This document shows positions 22,501-33,064 of a stretch of 64,000 nucleotides of DNA, in pieces. This DNA comes from Monoplex corrugatus (lineage: Eukaryota > Mollusca > Gastropoda > Littorinimorpha > Ranellidae), in assembly GCA_030674185.1 (NCBI GenBank), contig CM060308.1:36778050-36842049 (forward strand). Direction: 5' to 3'. Below the pieces are notes generated by a model. That model did not search any database, had not been told where the DNA came from, and saw nothing but the letters and a program-made list of their open reading frames with translations. The position numbers and the translations under genes are program-made. Position 1 is the stretch's first letter; every line of letters starts with the position of its first letter.

Positions 22501-25072
22501 CCTGGGTATGACTCAAATGTGCAAACATGCAAGAAGATTAAAGGCAATTATTATTATCATAATCATCATCATCTTTCTCAACATCATCATCATTATCATT
22601 AGAGATTAAAGGAAAAGAAAATTATGTACACATATTGCTTTCATGCAAATAATCTGAAGACATGCCCCTGACACTGGCCATTCCACCAAATTAATCACCA
22701 GGGGGACTTAAAACCAAAACTGAATATAAATGCATACACATAAGTACATAAAAACATATATAAAAAAGTGGCCGTGAGTACAGGCTAAAACATCAGCTGA
22801 ATGAACCAGTAAGGTAGAAAGTGAGAAATAAAGAGATGACAGAAACAGAAGCAAAAGAGTAAGGCAGAAACAAAGACAGTGACAGAAAAGATCAAATGTC
22901 TAGCACAGAATTTCCAAAAGGTGGGGATACTATTTATACTGGAACTGGACATGAAAGATCGCGGCATCCTGATGGTGAGTGCACAAAATACTAGAAAACA
23001 AAGAAGCCATACTGGCAAACAGCATTGCAGAATGGACAGACAACTGAAACACAAATCTAATGTTTTACCAAGGCACCAAGAGTCCGAGTTTCTTATGATA
23101 ATGTCTCTGTGTTGGGAATGAATTCCAAATGCACTCACTGATGCCATGTAATGGAGGAGATCCAAAATGATTACGGAATCAGTCTCAAGCCTGCATATAA
23201 TCCCTATGTTCAAAGGCACCAGGAGTAAAGCTGTACAATTAAGCATTCCAGTGAAAGGAAACTTATTAGACCGAAAATACAGGTAAATGGATCAGTATGC
23301 AGGTAATTCATGACCAGATCAAAATGAGTTATGCATGGACAGCCCCCTTCGCTTAGCAAAATGGCTTCCATATGGCGTCAGGAGCTCATGGTGATTGTCC
23401 AGTCAGTGGTGAGGCATTGTTGCTCTGGGTCCCATCAAGCACTGAAGGGTGTTTTTTGTTAACTTTGGCCTGCAACTTGGCTTTTGGCTTCAGGAAATCA
23501 GGCTTGGTGACGTCAGGGAAAGTCCTGATGATGGCTTGGAAAGACGGAAAACTTGGAATCCCTTTCAGGCCATGTCAGACCTAGCTGAAAAGCAAAACAG
23601 GCGATGTCTGGAGCATCATGTCTGGCCGCTTCTGCGATTGTATAAACACCCCCTGTTTCTTTCTTGGTCCAACCCTGCCTGGCTATGTCCTGGGGTTCAT
23701 CATCTCCCACATTTTCATTTGTTTTGTAAAAAGTTAACTGATGAGATGACCAGGTCCGAACGGATCATGCAGCGTACTGACAGCCCCCTTCACTTGATAA
23801 AATGGCTACCATGTTGCGTCAGAAGCTGGGAGGTGATTGTTTGGTAAGTGGTGAAGCATTGTTGCTGTAGGTCCAATCCAGCAATCAGCTGTAGGTCCAA
23901 TCCAGCAATCACAGATGTTTCTTGTTAATAAGTGTTTCAATGAAAGGCAGTTTTCTAAGAAAAGAAAAAAAATACAGATAAATGGACCAGTAGGCAGGGA
24001 AAAAAAATAAAAACCTAAAGAATACAACAAACAAAAAGAGCAGATCTACAGATATAAATGAGGGTTTTATTGTACTACACCCCAAACATGATGTCTTGTA
24101 TTTCTAATATGGAAGAAATGCCCCAAGCAACCCTGTAGAAATATCCACATTCACTGAGATAAATTTATCTAATATATGCAAGTGTTTCATCATGACATAA
24201 TCTCAATAATTCATATATATATAATAAATACTCAATGCCTATTAAGCACTATTCACATATTAATAATCAATGGCTATTAAGCTTAAATAAATTGTGAATC
24301 TAACAGTAATACAAAAGAAATGGATATCTGGTACAGCTAACGAAACTGTGGAATGTCAAGGTAAGAAACATGAGTGTGTATTATTTCGTTTTCATACCTT
24401 AAAAAAATTAGCATTGTGTTTTGTCCAGAAGACATGATTCCACTGAATGGTTTCTGCTTGCTGCTGGCGGAATTTCTGTTCAATGTCTGTCTCATCTGTG
24501 TGCACTTGGAATCTGATTGGCCGGATATTGGAAACAGGATCTGGAGGTCCAATCCAGTTCTTCGTTCCAGATTGTGGAGGTTCTGCTTCAATTCTGAGCT
24601 TGTCCTGCATCATGAAAACATTTCATATTTTTCACTGATGTTGGCAAAAATGGTGCTTAACTGAATACTAATTAAAATAGCTTATTTTAGGCCATAAAGA
24701 ACTGGCCTTTTTTTTTTTTTCCTTTTATGTCCCTCACAACAGAAATATTCTACTAAAATACAGTTTGTTCTCCATGGAAAAAATGTGTCACCATGGCACA
24801 GTGCCACCTCTTTTTTTCCCAAAAATGTATACAGTATTATAATTTTTGTTGACCCCTTTCTATGAAATAAGATTGTTCTACAGAAAATTGCCAGAGGCAA
24901 TGCTTTTTTTTCATCTCATCTGAACAACAAGACCACCTCTCAAGCTCTGCTAAAGGAGGGAGAAAATCCCTGACTGGGAATCAAATCCAGGACTCTGCCA
25001 TATAAAAATTAAAGTGCGCATGAAGTTGTTCTGAAACTGGGATAATGATTTCATTCAATCTGACTCTGTGTG

Positions 25073-25120
<48 letters not shown>

Positions 25121-25122
25121 TT

Positions 25123-25197
<75 letters not shown>

Positions 25198-25451
25198 ATG
25201 CATCTGCATGTTTGTGTGCATGTGTATCACGCGTGCGTGTTTCAGAAAGAACAAATGTGCTTGTGTATGCATGTGTGTGTGTGCATGCACTTTGCCATTC
25301 ACCTTACTACGTGCAGTTCAGGCATCACTTATCAAAATACTCCACCAGATTATGTGCAAGGATATCATGCAATCCCCTGCCCTTCCCCCTTTCCTCTCCC
25401 ACCCCCACCAACAACCACATCTCATGAACAGATATAAGTGGGGTGATTTGA

Positions 25452-25533
<82 letters not shown>

Positions 25534-25580
25534 GTGTGTGTGTGTGTGTGTGTTGTGTGTGTGTGTGTGTGTGTGTGTTG

Positions 25581-25657
<77 letters not shown>

Positions 25658-28600
25658 ACAGAAAATGTGCATACATCACGTGCATATGCGCGTGTTTTGT
25701 GTTATTAAGTGCGTCTGTGGATGCATTCTTGTCATATAATTAACTTCATGGATGAGTTAACAGTGCAGTTTAGGCTCCACTTTCTAAGTTATTCCACTGG
25801 ATTTTTTTACATGGATATCATGCTCAACCTTGCCACCATCAACAAAAACAACCCACATTTTATGGGTGGTGTGAGTGGTGGGATTTCAAGGTGCAGTCTG
25901 GGCCTCCATGACTTCTGCAGATCTCACGCAAGTTTATTTACATGGTTGGACTTCACTGCTTGTGACAACACAATCATCATCATCATCATCAGGTGCCTTG
26001 CCACATGGCGATGGCGGTCATGGCCTTCCATCTGTTTCTATCTCTTGTTGCCTCAAGCACCTCTTCCACCCTCTCTGTCTTCAGCCCTCTGCAAGTCGTC
26101 CAATATCTTCTCCCTGGGTCTACCTGGTGCTCTCTTTCCCTCCAGCTTTCCTGTTGTGACCAGGTGCTCCAATTCTCCTTTCCTCATAAAATGGTCTATA
26201 AATGTTGCCGGTCTTTTCCTAATCTTCCTTATGAATGATCTTCTTGTGTCCACCAACCTTTAATCCAGGGTCTTCTTCTAGGTTTCTCACGATGTTTTCG
26301 CTGTAAAGTGAAAACAGATCTGGTGACAAAACACAACCCTTTCTGACTCCTCTTTTGATGTTTTGGAAAGACCTTGTATCGTTTTCTATTCTCACTGCAG
26401 CTGTTTGATCCCCAATGCATATTTCTGATTGTTCGTAGATCTTTTCCATCGATACTGAGTCTTTCTAGTTGGTTGATCAATTCTTCATATCTTACCCGAT
26501 CGAAAGCCTTGGCATAATCAACAAAGCATAAATATAAATCCTTATTCATTTCGATTGACCTCTCTATGATAGTTCTGAGGATGTATATGGCATTAATTAT
26601 AGTTCCTTTCCCTTCCACAAATCCACACTGTTCCTCTGCTATTTCACTTTTGATTCTATTCCTTGTCCTCATTATGATTATTCTTAATAGGATTTTTGTT
26701 ATATGACTCATAAAACTGATCGTGCGATGGAGTTCGTATTCTATTGCCCCTGTCTTCTTTGGAAGTACAATGAAAATTGATTTTGACATATATATCTTTG
26801 GGGATTTTTCCAGTGTCATAATTTCATTTAAGAGGACTGTTATTTTTTCAATACCAAATTCCTCCTGGGCTTCAATTATCTGTGTAGTAATGTTGTCTGG
26901 TCCTGGAGCTTTTCCTGGTTTCATCTTTTTCAGTGCTGCTCTAACTTCATCTTTCATTATGGGTGGTCCTTCAATGTTCTTTCTTATAATGTGTTCTTCA
27001 TTTCTGTCATCTTCGAAAAGGTCTTTATTGTACTCTCCCCATCTGTCTAATATTTTGTCTTTTTCCATGATAAGTGTATCATCTTTCAATTTTAAGCAAC
27101 CAGTTTTTGTTGTTGTTGGTTGTTGTTTTTTTTTGGGGGGGGGACAGACATTTCATCAGTCCCACTCCTACCAAAATGAAACCAATCCCTGGAACAAGCA
27201 GCTAAAAAAATTCTGATATATTGGTTTTGCAAACAGTACTTTATATAATATTTACACGTTAATCAAAATGTGATCATTGTGCCATCATTGTTTATCTCCT
27301 AAGGAAAAAAGTGTCCTCTCTGAGATATATATGTAAATCAGTTTTATGCAGTTGTTTTCAAAAACCATGACAAAAAGAAAGTCTAACTACCAATTAATTG
27401 TTGATATTTGGTGCCTCTAAAGTCTAATAGTGGTTTCTGCATCAGAAAGTGAGAAAAATTGTGAGAAATGAGGGTAAGCATTGTTGGAACAGGAACATGA
27501 GGTTTCCAAAAAATAACATTAACTCTCATGTCGATCTTACAGATACGTATGCATACTGGTCTTCACTAACTGGTGGGTTATCATCTGGGGTAGAAGACCA
27601 ACATATTCTTCCGCATGCACACATGGAGAGGTCCTGATGCCTTGCTTTCTGCTTCCACTGGTCCTTCTGTTGAAGAGCAATTGTTTTGAGCATAAAAGAT
27701 ATGATGGTGCTCCGCTGTTGCCCACATGTTCTGTTGCAGACAGTGTCTTCCCAGTTGGTGGTATTGATGCCATTGCTGATAAGGTTGATTCAGAGTATCT
27801 AGCCTTGTATGATTTCAGCAGTCTTCTCTGTTCATGGTTTCACTGCTTCAGTTCTCTGGGATGCTGTTGTCTTGTCTGACAAAGTTGAGACTTGATGAGT
27901 AGTCATTCAGTGCTTGGCAAGCCACATTTCTTCAGACTTTGAGGATCAGATACACAATCTTAACACAGAATGCTGCATATATTTATCAGACATCTTTAAT
28001 GGAACTGTTCCAGCTACAGAATGTGTTGTTGGTAAGTAATCCAGTTCTCAGATAAATTTACTGCTTTTGAAATGGCATACTGACAAGAAGAATTTATCAA
28101 AATTATTGAAATCTACACTAGCCAAGCTTATAACACTAGCCATTTTCATTTAATATGTGAAATTTCCTATAATTCGCTGAGTTATAAGACTAAGAGGTTT
28201 AGTGAAGCACTTTCCATTACATATAATTCTAAATTTACAAGCAGCCTCAATCAACTTCCATAATTCAGCTTCTAATTTACAGCCAAAAATTGCCTGGCTG
28301 GCAACTCTGTTCGGACTGTAACTGTAAGCCTTGCTGGGTTGCTGAAAGGGTTATACTACAATAAAATAGGAGCCACCTCATATACAGGGTGTTCCAAAAG
28401 TCTTGGGCACATTTTAACATTGATTACCCCAAAAACCCTGAAGAATACAACAATGCATGTTACATATTCCGAAAGCTGGCTGTTTTGAGTTTTCTGTTGA
28501 CTGTTCAAAGATGCTCAATGTGAGCACCGTTGGTCACTCGGCACACATCAAGGCGATAGTCAAATTCTTGCCAAACACGTTCCAGCAGTGCGTTGTTGAT

Positions 28601-28775
28601 TGTTCCAACAGCGTCCGTTATTCGGGTTTTCAATTCATCCACATACAAAACCATCATTATCGTCCCAAATAAAATTCATGGATTCAGCTTTAAAATGATA
28701 CCAGTTTTATCTTACTACCGCTCATAGTTCAGCAGATATGAGGACTTGAAATGTGCCCAAGACTTCTGAAACACC

Positions 28776-28841
<66 letters not shown>

Positions 28842-28875
28842 GTATTATCTTGTCATTTGTGGGATATAAAATCCG

Positions 28876-28916
<41 letters not shown>

Positions 28917-28920
28917 TGTT

Positions 28921-28951
<31 letters not shown>

Positions 28952-29044
28952 CTTTACCTCTTTGGACTTTGAATATGTCCCTGACCATGATATCATACGG
29001 CTTCTGGCAAAACAAAAAACACAGACACGTTTACTTGCAAGCAT
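19486..29044 (-). CDS. COA8: cytochrome c oxidase assembly factor 8 (APOPT1 family), complete
   Basis: Four minus-strand coding exons, 29044-28958, 24604-24398, 22094-21970 and 19594-19486, join through GT-AG junctions into 175 codons. COA8 is a small mitochondrial protein needed for cytochrome c oxidase (complex IV) assembly or stability; human loss-of-function causes complex IV deficiency. The first 29 residues are rich in Arg, Lys and Ser with no acidic residue until the end, as in a mitochondrial presequence. Family-diagnostic segments follow: NWIGPPDPVSNIRPIRF, QWNHVFW, EELSQFYRKFLNEN, and the C-terminal EWYKKNISLLWP. Length is close to but shorter than the roughly 200-residue human protein, mostly at the N-terminus. 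The start is the first in-frame ATG after a stop codon. It is convergent with SRBD1; intron 1 holds a LINE, a mariner remnant and large GT tracts. Confidence 0.92.
19755..20320 (-). repeat. interspersed repeat family R1, minus copy
   Basis: Reverse complement of the 2950-3550 family (ATGTAAGACTTTATT, GACAGAAAAGAGGAAATTTC). It is located in COA8 intron 3. Confidence 0.75.
20700..21080 (+). repeat. tRNA-derived SINE family S1, plus copy
   Basis: B-box-like GAGTTCAATCC near 20757, then AAAGGGTGGAGATTTTTCCT, then CACAGCATGCATGCCC and GTCAGCTCACCCAACAG. Bases 21081-21969 show no exon. Confidence 0.7.
21970..22094 (-). CDS. COA8: COA8 exon 3
   Basis: It encodes EKEEFVEKIKQTTGGKA and TPEELSQFYRKFLNENRAAH. 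Acceptor TTTTCAG, donor GTAATG. It begins on a codon boundary and ends with two bases of a split Arg codon. Confidence 0.93.
22600..22960 (-). repeat. interspersed repeat family R1, minus copy
   Basis: Shares AAAGACAGTGACAGAAAAGA and TAGCACAGAATTTCCAAAAG with 20190-20240. Reading frames across it are not conserved. Confidence 0.65.
23339..23930. repeat. pair of dispersed direct repeats
   Basis: 23339-23460 and 23778-23930 share ACAGCCCCCTTC, TGGCTWCCAT, GCGTCAG and GAAGCATTGTTGCT-like blocks at moderate identity. The second copy has an extra internal duplication (GCTGTAGGTCCAATCCAGCA twice). The sequence between them is of unknown origin. Confidence 0.6.
24398..24604 (-). CDS. COA8: COA8 exon 2
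   Basis: Exactly 69 codons: DKLRIEAEPPQSGTKNWIGP, then PDPVSNIRPIRFQVHTDETD and EQKFRQQQAETIQWNHVFW. The WIGPPD and IRPIRF motifs are diagnostic of the COA8/APOPT family. Donor GTATGA. Confidence 0.95.
25069..25198. repeat. (GT)n microsatellite
   Basis: About 130 bp of nearly pure GT. Valine/cysteine or threonine/histidine open frames across it are artefacts. Confidence 0.97.
25453..25657. repeat. (GT)n microsatellite
   Basis: About 205 bp of GT with a few GTT interruptions. It is the longest plus-strand dinucleotide tract in the window and lies in COA8 intron 1. Confidence 0.97.
25978..27089 (-). mobile_element. LINE-A retrotransposon fragment (RTE-like)
   Basis: The minus strand encodes reverse-transcriptase motifs: KMKPGKAPGPDNI, then CGFVEGKG, then DLYLCFVDYAKAFDRV (palm domain) and QKRSQKGLCF. 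After an internal deletion the C-terminal tail RKIRKRPATFIDHFMRKG follows (26256-26053). The YxDD catalytic block is missing. The element ends in a TGATGATGATG tail at 25978-25990. It is 5'-truncated and inactive. Confidence 0.88.
28383..28780 (-). mobile_element. mariner-like DNA transposon remnant
   Basis: The ends are inverted repeats of about 30 bp: TACAGGGTGTTCCAAAAGTC at the left and GACTTCTGAAACACCCTGTA at the right. TA borders fit IS630/Tc1/mariner target choice, and the right end abuts a TA repeat. The minus strand keeps a short transposase C-terminal stretch (LERVWQEFDYRLDVCRVT, then NGAHIEHL) of a type common in invertebrate mariner-like elements. About 400 bp in all, so non-autonomous. 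Confidence 0.85.
28777..28838. repeat. (TA)n microsatellite
   Basis: Pure TA run directly next to the mariner-like right end; it may have expanded from the target duplication. Confidence 0.95.
28876..28950. repeat. (GT)n microsatellite
   Basis: The GT tract ends 8 bases from the COA8 exon 1 donor, in CA orientation on the COA8 transcript, so CA repeats start almost at the splice site. Confidence 0.95.
28958..29044 (-). CDS. COA8: COA8 exon 1, mitochondrial presequence
   Basis: 29 codons: MLASKRVCVFCFARSRMISW, then SGTYSKSKE, donor GTAAAG. A stop codon precedes the ATG in frame; the open frame only extends further through a non-ATG codon. The content (Arg, Lys, Ser, hydrophobic) fits a mitochondrial targeting peptide. 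Confidence 0.85.
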
Positions 29045-30320
29045 TGTAGCACCAATTACGCTTGTTAATTCATTCAGCACGTTTGTCTTCCACTTTCAAT
29101 ACTTCACAACGCAAGAACGAGAGAAGACATGTGTCCCAGACCAGTTAGGCTATTGGCTGCACTCCGCTAATCCTTCTAGCGAGTTACCGTTCTTGCCGAC
29201 TCAACTGCTTGGCCCTCTCCTATTCCTATTAGATAGCCTCCTCCTCCTCCTAAAAAATAAAAAAAATAAAAAAAAAGCCTCCAAACCACAGTCCTCGGTG
29301 GGAAACTCTTCAGCTGGCTAGCAGGGCACTGGTGAAACTGTCAAGCCTAGTAACCCAGTAGTGATTTTTTTCAGCTGCTCAAGAATATCAAAGAAGTAAG
29401 AAAGGGACGGATCAGCACGGTAATTAAACTGGAAATGGAAATTAGTGAACAACGTATATGTGCAGATGGCCCAGAACAGGAGTGGACTCACGAGACAGTG
29501 GGTCTAAAATAATAGCATTCATGAAAAAATGCACTCCGCAGATGGGAGTCTCTGACTGCAGATTAAAAGAATGTGGACTACACAGATATGTTAAAATTAT
29601 TATTAACCTGGAGGGGAATAGACGTAAGATCAAGAGCTATTTCATGGAGTAGTTAAGTTTTCAAACTTCAGAACACTTACTTTATTACTCAAGGATAGCA
29701 GCAGTGGGTCCTACTGAAATGCCATACAGCTAGTCCTTGCTACTCCATATGTACAATATAAGCATATTAAAAAGAACATGAAATATAATACAACAATAAT
29801 AATACTTATACAGTTGCATATATGATATACACATCAAATCATAGCACACATTATCACCATTCACCAAAGAATTCACTGGCAATGACAAAAACGTTGTACG
29901 AAACACACAGACTGGGGGGGAGAGAACAGGAGGGGAGTACGACAAAAGGATGGGCACATATGGGGGAGGGGAGGAGAGAGAAAGTTGAGGCCAAAAGAAA
30001 TCTGGGCAGACTACCCACCTCCAATATGAACAACATCACCAAATCAACGGATCGAAGGTCTATGAAGTAGTACAGAAGAGTTAAAAACCAGAATAAATGG
30101 AGGAGTAGTATTGTGACATCAGCTGTGGCAGCTATCATCAAACATGATGATGGTGACTGGTGAGATCACACCATTTACAAAAGCATGAGATATAAAGGCA
30201 GATAAATGTAAAGCAAATACTTATCAAACTTTAACGATAACAACAAAACGGCAACAATAACATAACAATATTGCTAGTAGTTGCAATAATATTTTGTTTA
30301 CGGGACAAAATCCCTGACTG
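29045..30320. other. intergenic region upstream of COA8; no gene recognised
   Basis: It should contain the COA8 5' untranslated region and promoter on the minus strand. No clear TATA or initiator could be assigned. An A-rich stretch at 29249-29278 resembles a retroposon tail. Confidence 0.4.
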
Positions 30321-30324
30321 GGAA

Positions 30325-30452
30325 TCGTAGAGAACACCAGGGTGGCTGAGGATAGAGAGGGTGGAAGATGTACTTGCAGCGACAAGGGATAGATTCGTGT
30401 GGAGGGCCATGATCGCCAACGCCATGCGGCAGGGCACATGATGATGATGATC
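30325..30452 (+). repeat. LINE-A 3' end fragment
   Basis: Shares GGTGGCTG, GATAGAGAGGGTGGAAGATG, GGCCATGATCGCCAACGCCA and GCGGCAGGGCACATGATGAT with the 3' ends of the LINE-A copies. Confidence 0.75.
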
Positions 30453-30682
30453 GGAGTGGCACGCTTGGGCCTCATAATATTGGCACAGTTAGCATTGGAA
30501 GAAGAGCCAAGATCACGGGCCTTGGATTTGCCAGGAATATTTAAGGGCTGGATGAGACATTGACAGGACGTGGCGTGAAAGTCGGCACCAGAAGGACAGA
30601 ATTAGTGGCGTGGCGCTGAGTGTAACTGTCCATGGTCTGAGGCTGTGGGCTGTTCAATAATTCACTTGCTTGGAATCCATCA

Positions 30683-31290
30683 TTGGCAATGGGGTATCCA
30701 GGCCATAAATCCTCTCAAGGGGAGAAAAAAAACAACAAATTAATGACACTGACCAGGCTGAAACCTGTCTGGAGGGACAAGAACATTTCTATGAAACACG
30801 AGATGAGGTTCTTATGTGTGCAGGTATATTCATCTTCCTGTATGCATGTGAGTCATGGATCTTCACAGTGGACTTGGAAAGCCGAATCCAAGCCACGGAA
30901 ATGCGATGTTATTACAAGATACTGAACATCAGATATACTGATCATATCACCAATGGACGAGTGTGCCAAACCATCAAGTATTATACTGGAACATATGAAC
31001 ATCTGCTGACATAGCTGGGAGCAGAAAACTGCTTTGGTATGGCCATGTAACAAGATTCGATGGTCTAACTTAATCATCAGTCATCCCGAAAACTGTTGAT
31101 GGGATGGAGATGGAAGGGAAGACAGAAAAAGCATAGGCCGACAACATTACAGAATGGACAGAGAAACCATTTGCAGAGACCCAAGTTGTGGCACACAACC
31201 ACAAGAGTCGAAGGAATCTGGTGAACATTTCTTGACTCTTCACGGTGGAGTTAAGGGAAAAGGAGAAGAAGAAGAAGAAGAAGAAACTGA
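30683..31290 (+). pseudogene. LINE-D: degenerate reverse-transcriptase C-terminal region
   Basis: Across frameshifts the plus strand reads TRLKPVWRDKNISMKHEMRF, then FLYACESWIFTVDLESRIQA, then EMRCYYKILNIRYTDHITN, the thumb/C-terminal region of RTE-like retrotransposons. It ends with an (AAG)n tail at 31262-31285. Several frame breaks; inactive. Confidence 0.82.
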
Positions 31291-31904
31291 TACAAGTTCA
31301 CTCTCACGATTTTTTTGATTTTTTTATAAAATCTGTCTGTCTGTCTGTCTTTTGTCTTTTGTCTGTATAAGAGCAAATTGTCTCACAATCGGGCGTAGGC
31401 ATTAAATAAATAAAATTAATTTGGTTTGGTGGGGGCTGTGCGACGGTGTTCAGTAAATAGATATTTTGCAGACTCAGCTGAAGCGGAAGTTCCTGTACAG
31501 CTTGTTTGAGGTATATTGCAATGCAATAGATGAGGTATATTGCAATGCAATAGATGTTTTGGTGACTTGTTTTGAGCGCAAGGTAAGGACGTAGAGTATT
31601 TTAACACTTGCGTGATATGGGAAGTGTGCCTGTTAGCTCTCTCACGGATTTTGCGAAGGGACACAATATGTATTTGTATGCCTTAAGTTATTCGTCTATA
31701 TTGATCTAGTCCAATTTCAGTTTAATTTGATTTTGAGTTTCTCAAGATGACCCACAAGATAACGGTCGGAATGAATTTCAAATTGAATCTTATCAAGTGA
31801 GTTGATGTTTAAACGGTTAAAGGGTATAAGTTATTTGGAATATGCGTAGGAGTTGGAAGGGGCCACAACACGGTGTCAAGTGCCTCCAAAATCCCAGACT
31901 AGAC

Positions 31905-32092
31905 CGACCCCCCTTCCCTCCCCCCACTTCCACTCAGAGCCCCTGCCCCACCCACCCTGCTGCCCTCTTCACCCACATCTGCCTCTCAACTCCACCTCTT
32001 GCCCTCTTCACCACTCCACCCCTCTTGCCCTCTACCCCTCCTCCTCCTCCACCCACCCCCATCATTCCCCACCCCCCACCCCACCATCATTA
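31905..32092. repeat. C/T-rich low-complexity tract
   Basis: Pyrimidine-rich (CCACC, CTCC) stretch with proline-rich artefact open frames in all plus frames. Confidence 0.85.
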
Positions 32093-32692
32093 TGATTAAA
32101 ACTGAACTCTTAAGACATGTCCTCAGCCCCAGGTTTATCTGCTGCAAACCCCCCAGTTATAGGCGCCAGAATAATCAAGTTTGATTGTGGGCCCCAACAC
32201 TGAAGAAGAATGAAGAAGGAGAAGAGAGTAGCAGTTTTGTATGCACATTTATTTTGAGGCTACTCTTGTGCAATTCAAAACAGAGTAGCAGGAATCAGTG
32301 TGGGTGAAGTACTGAACTTTACATGGAGAGGAGACGAACGTCTTGTACAGTTGTAGGGATGTGACAAAAAAATTGATTTTTTTTTTACATAATATAATTG
32401 ATATCAGCATCAAGATGAAAAGAGAAAAGCTTTGCAATGATACAAATCTTAAGAAGATTGGTCCATTGTGGCGAAAGTTATGATTTTTGAAAGAAATCAG
32501 TTTTAAAATAGGCTCATACAACTTATAAGAAAAATGGTAGGTTCGCAAGAAAACCGGATTCCATGCAGCCGCAAGTGTTCGATAAAAAACTGACATGCTC
32601 TGGTGCTTTGACGGAGGGGCTCCATGTATCGGACCCTTGATTGGTCATTATCTATGATCATTATTGAAACAATAGGCCTACATGTTAGGACG

Positions 32693-33064
32693 CTAAACAT
32701 AGATGGAACTGCAGCCTCCGATTGCGATTCTTTTATTTTGTGCTGTCACATGAGAGCAGATGGACATTTGGCTGACCACTTGGTTGTAATCCCTGCTAAC
32801 GTCGAGGGTAAATAAATGATCCTCGTGAAAATTGGCTGCGTAGTAGACTAATCCCTCTTCTGTTGACATGCCAAAATTTAAAACAGATCTATGGCGAGTC
32901 TCATATGTTAGATCTGTCCCGCTAGGTGTATGGTGTGCGGAGGCGATAGTGCATTCATGCCGCCATTGTTGGTCGATCTTAGGCAAAGTCTGAACGACTA
33001 GATCTACATACTGCTGATAGCAGACTAGTTTGTATTGACATATCAGTGTTTTTGGTGATGACAT
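32693..33064 (-). other. 123-codon open frame, not recognised
   Basis: An uninterrupted minus-strand ATG frame of mixed, globular-looking composition (MSSPKTLICQYKLVCYQQYV at the start; YETRHRSVLNFGMSTEEGLV inside). No family is recognised, no signal peptide or membrane segment stands out, and no repeat explains it. It could be chance, an exon of an unknown gene, or a transposon remnant. Confidence 0.2.

Noticed and set aside
25070..25708. Cys/Val-rich 212-codon open frame and its His/Thr-rich antisense
   Set aside because: Pure translation of GT/CA microsatellites.
28853..29080. COA8 starting upstream at 29080
   Set aside because: The upstream codon is GTG, not ATG; the first in-frame ATG after the stop is at 29044. 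The right-hand part of that open frame runs past the donor into a CA repeat.
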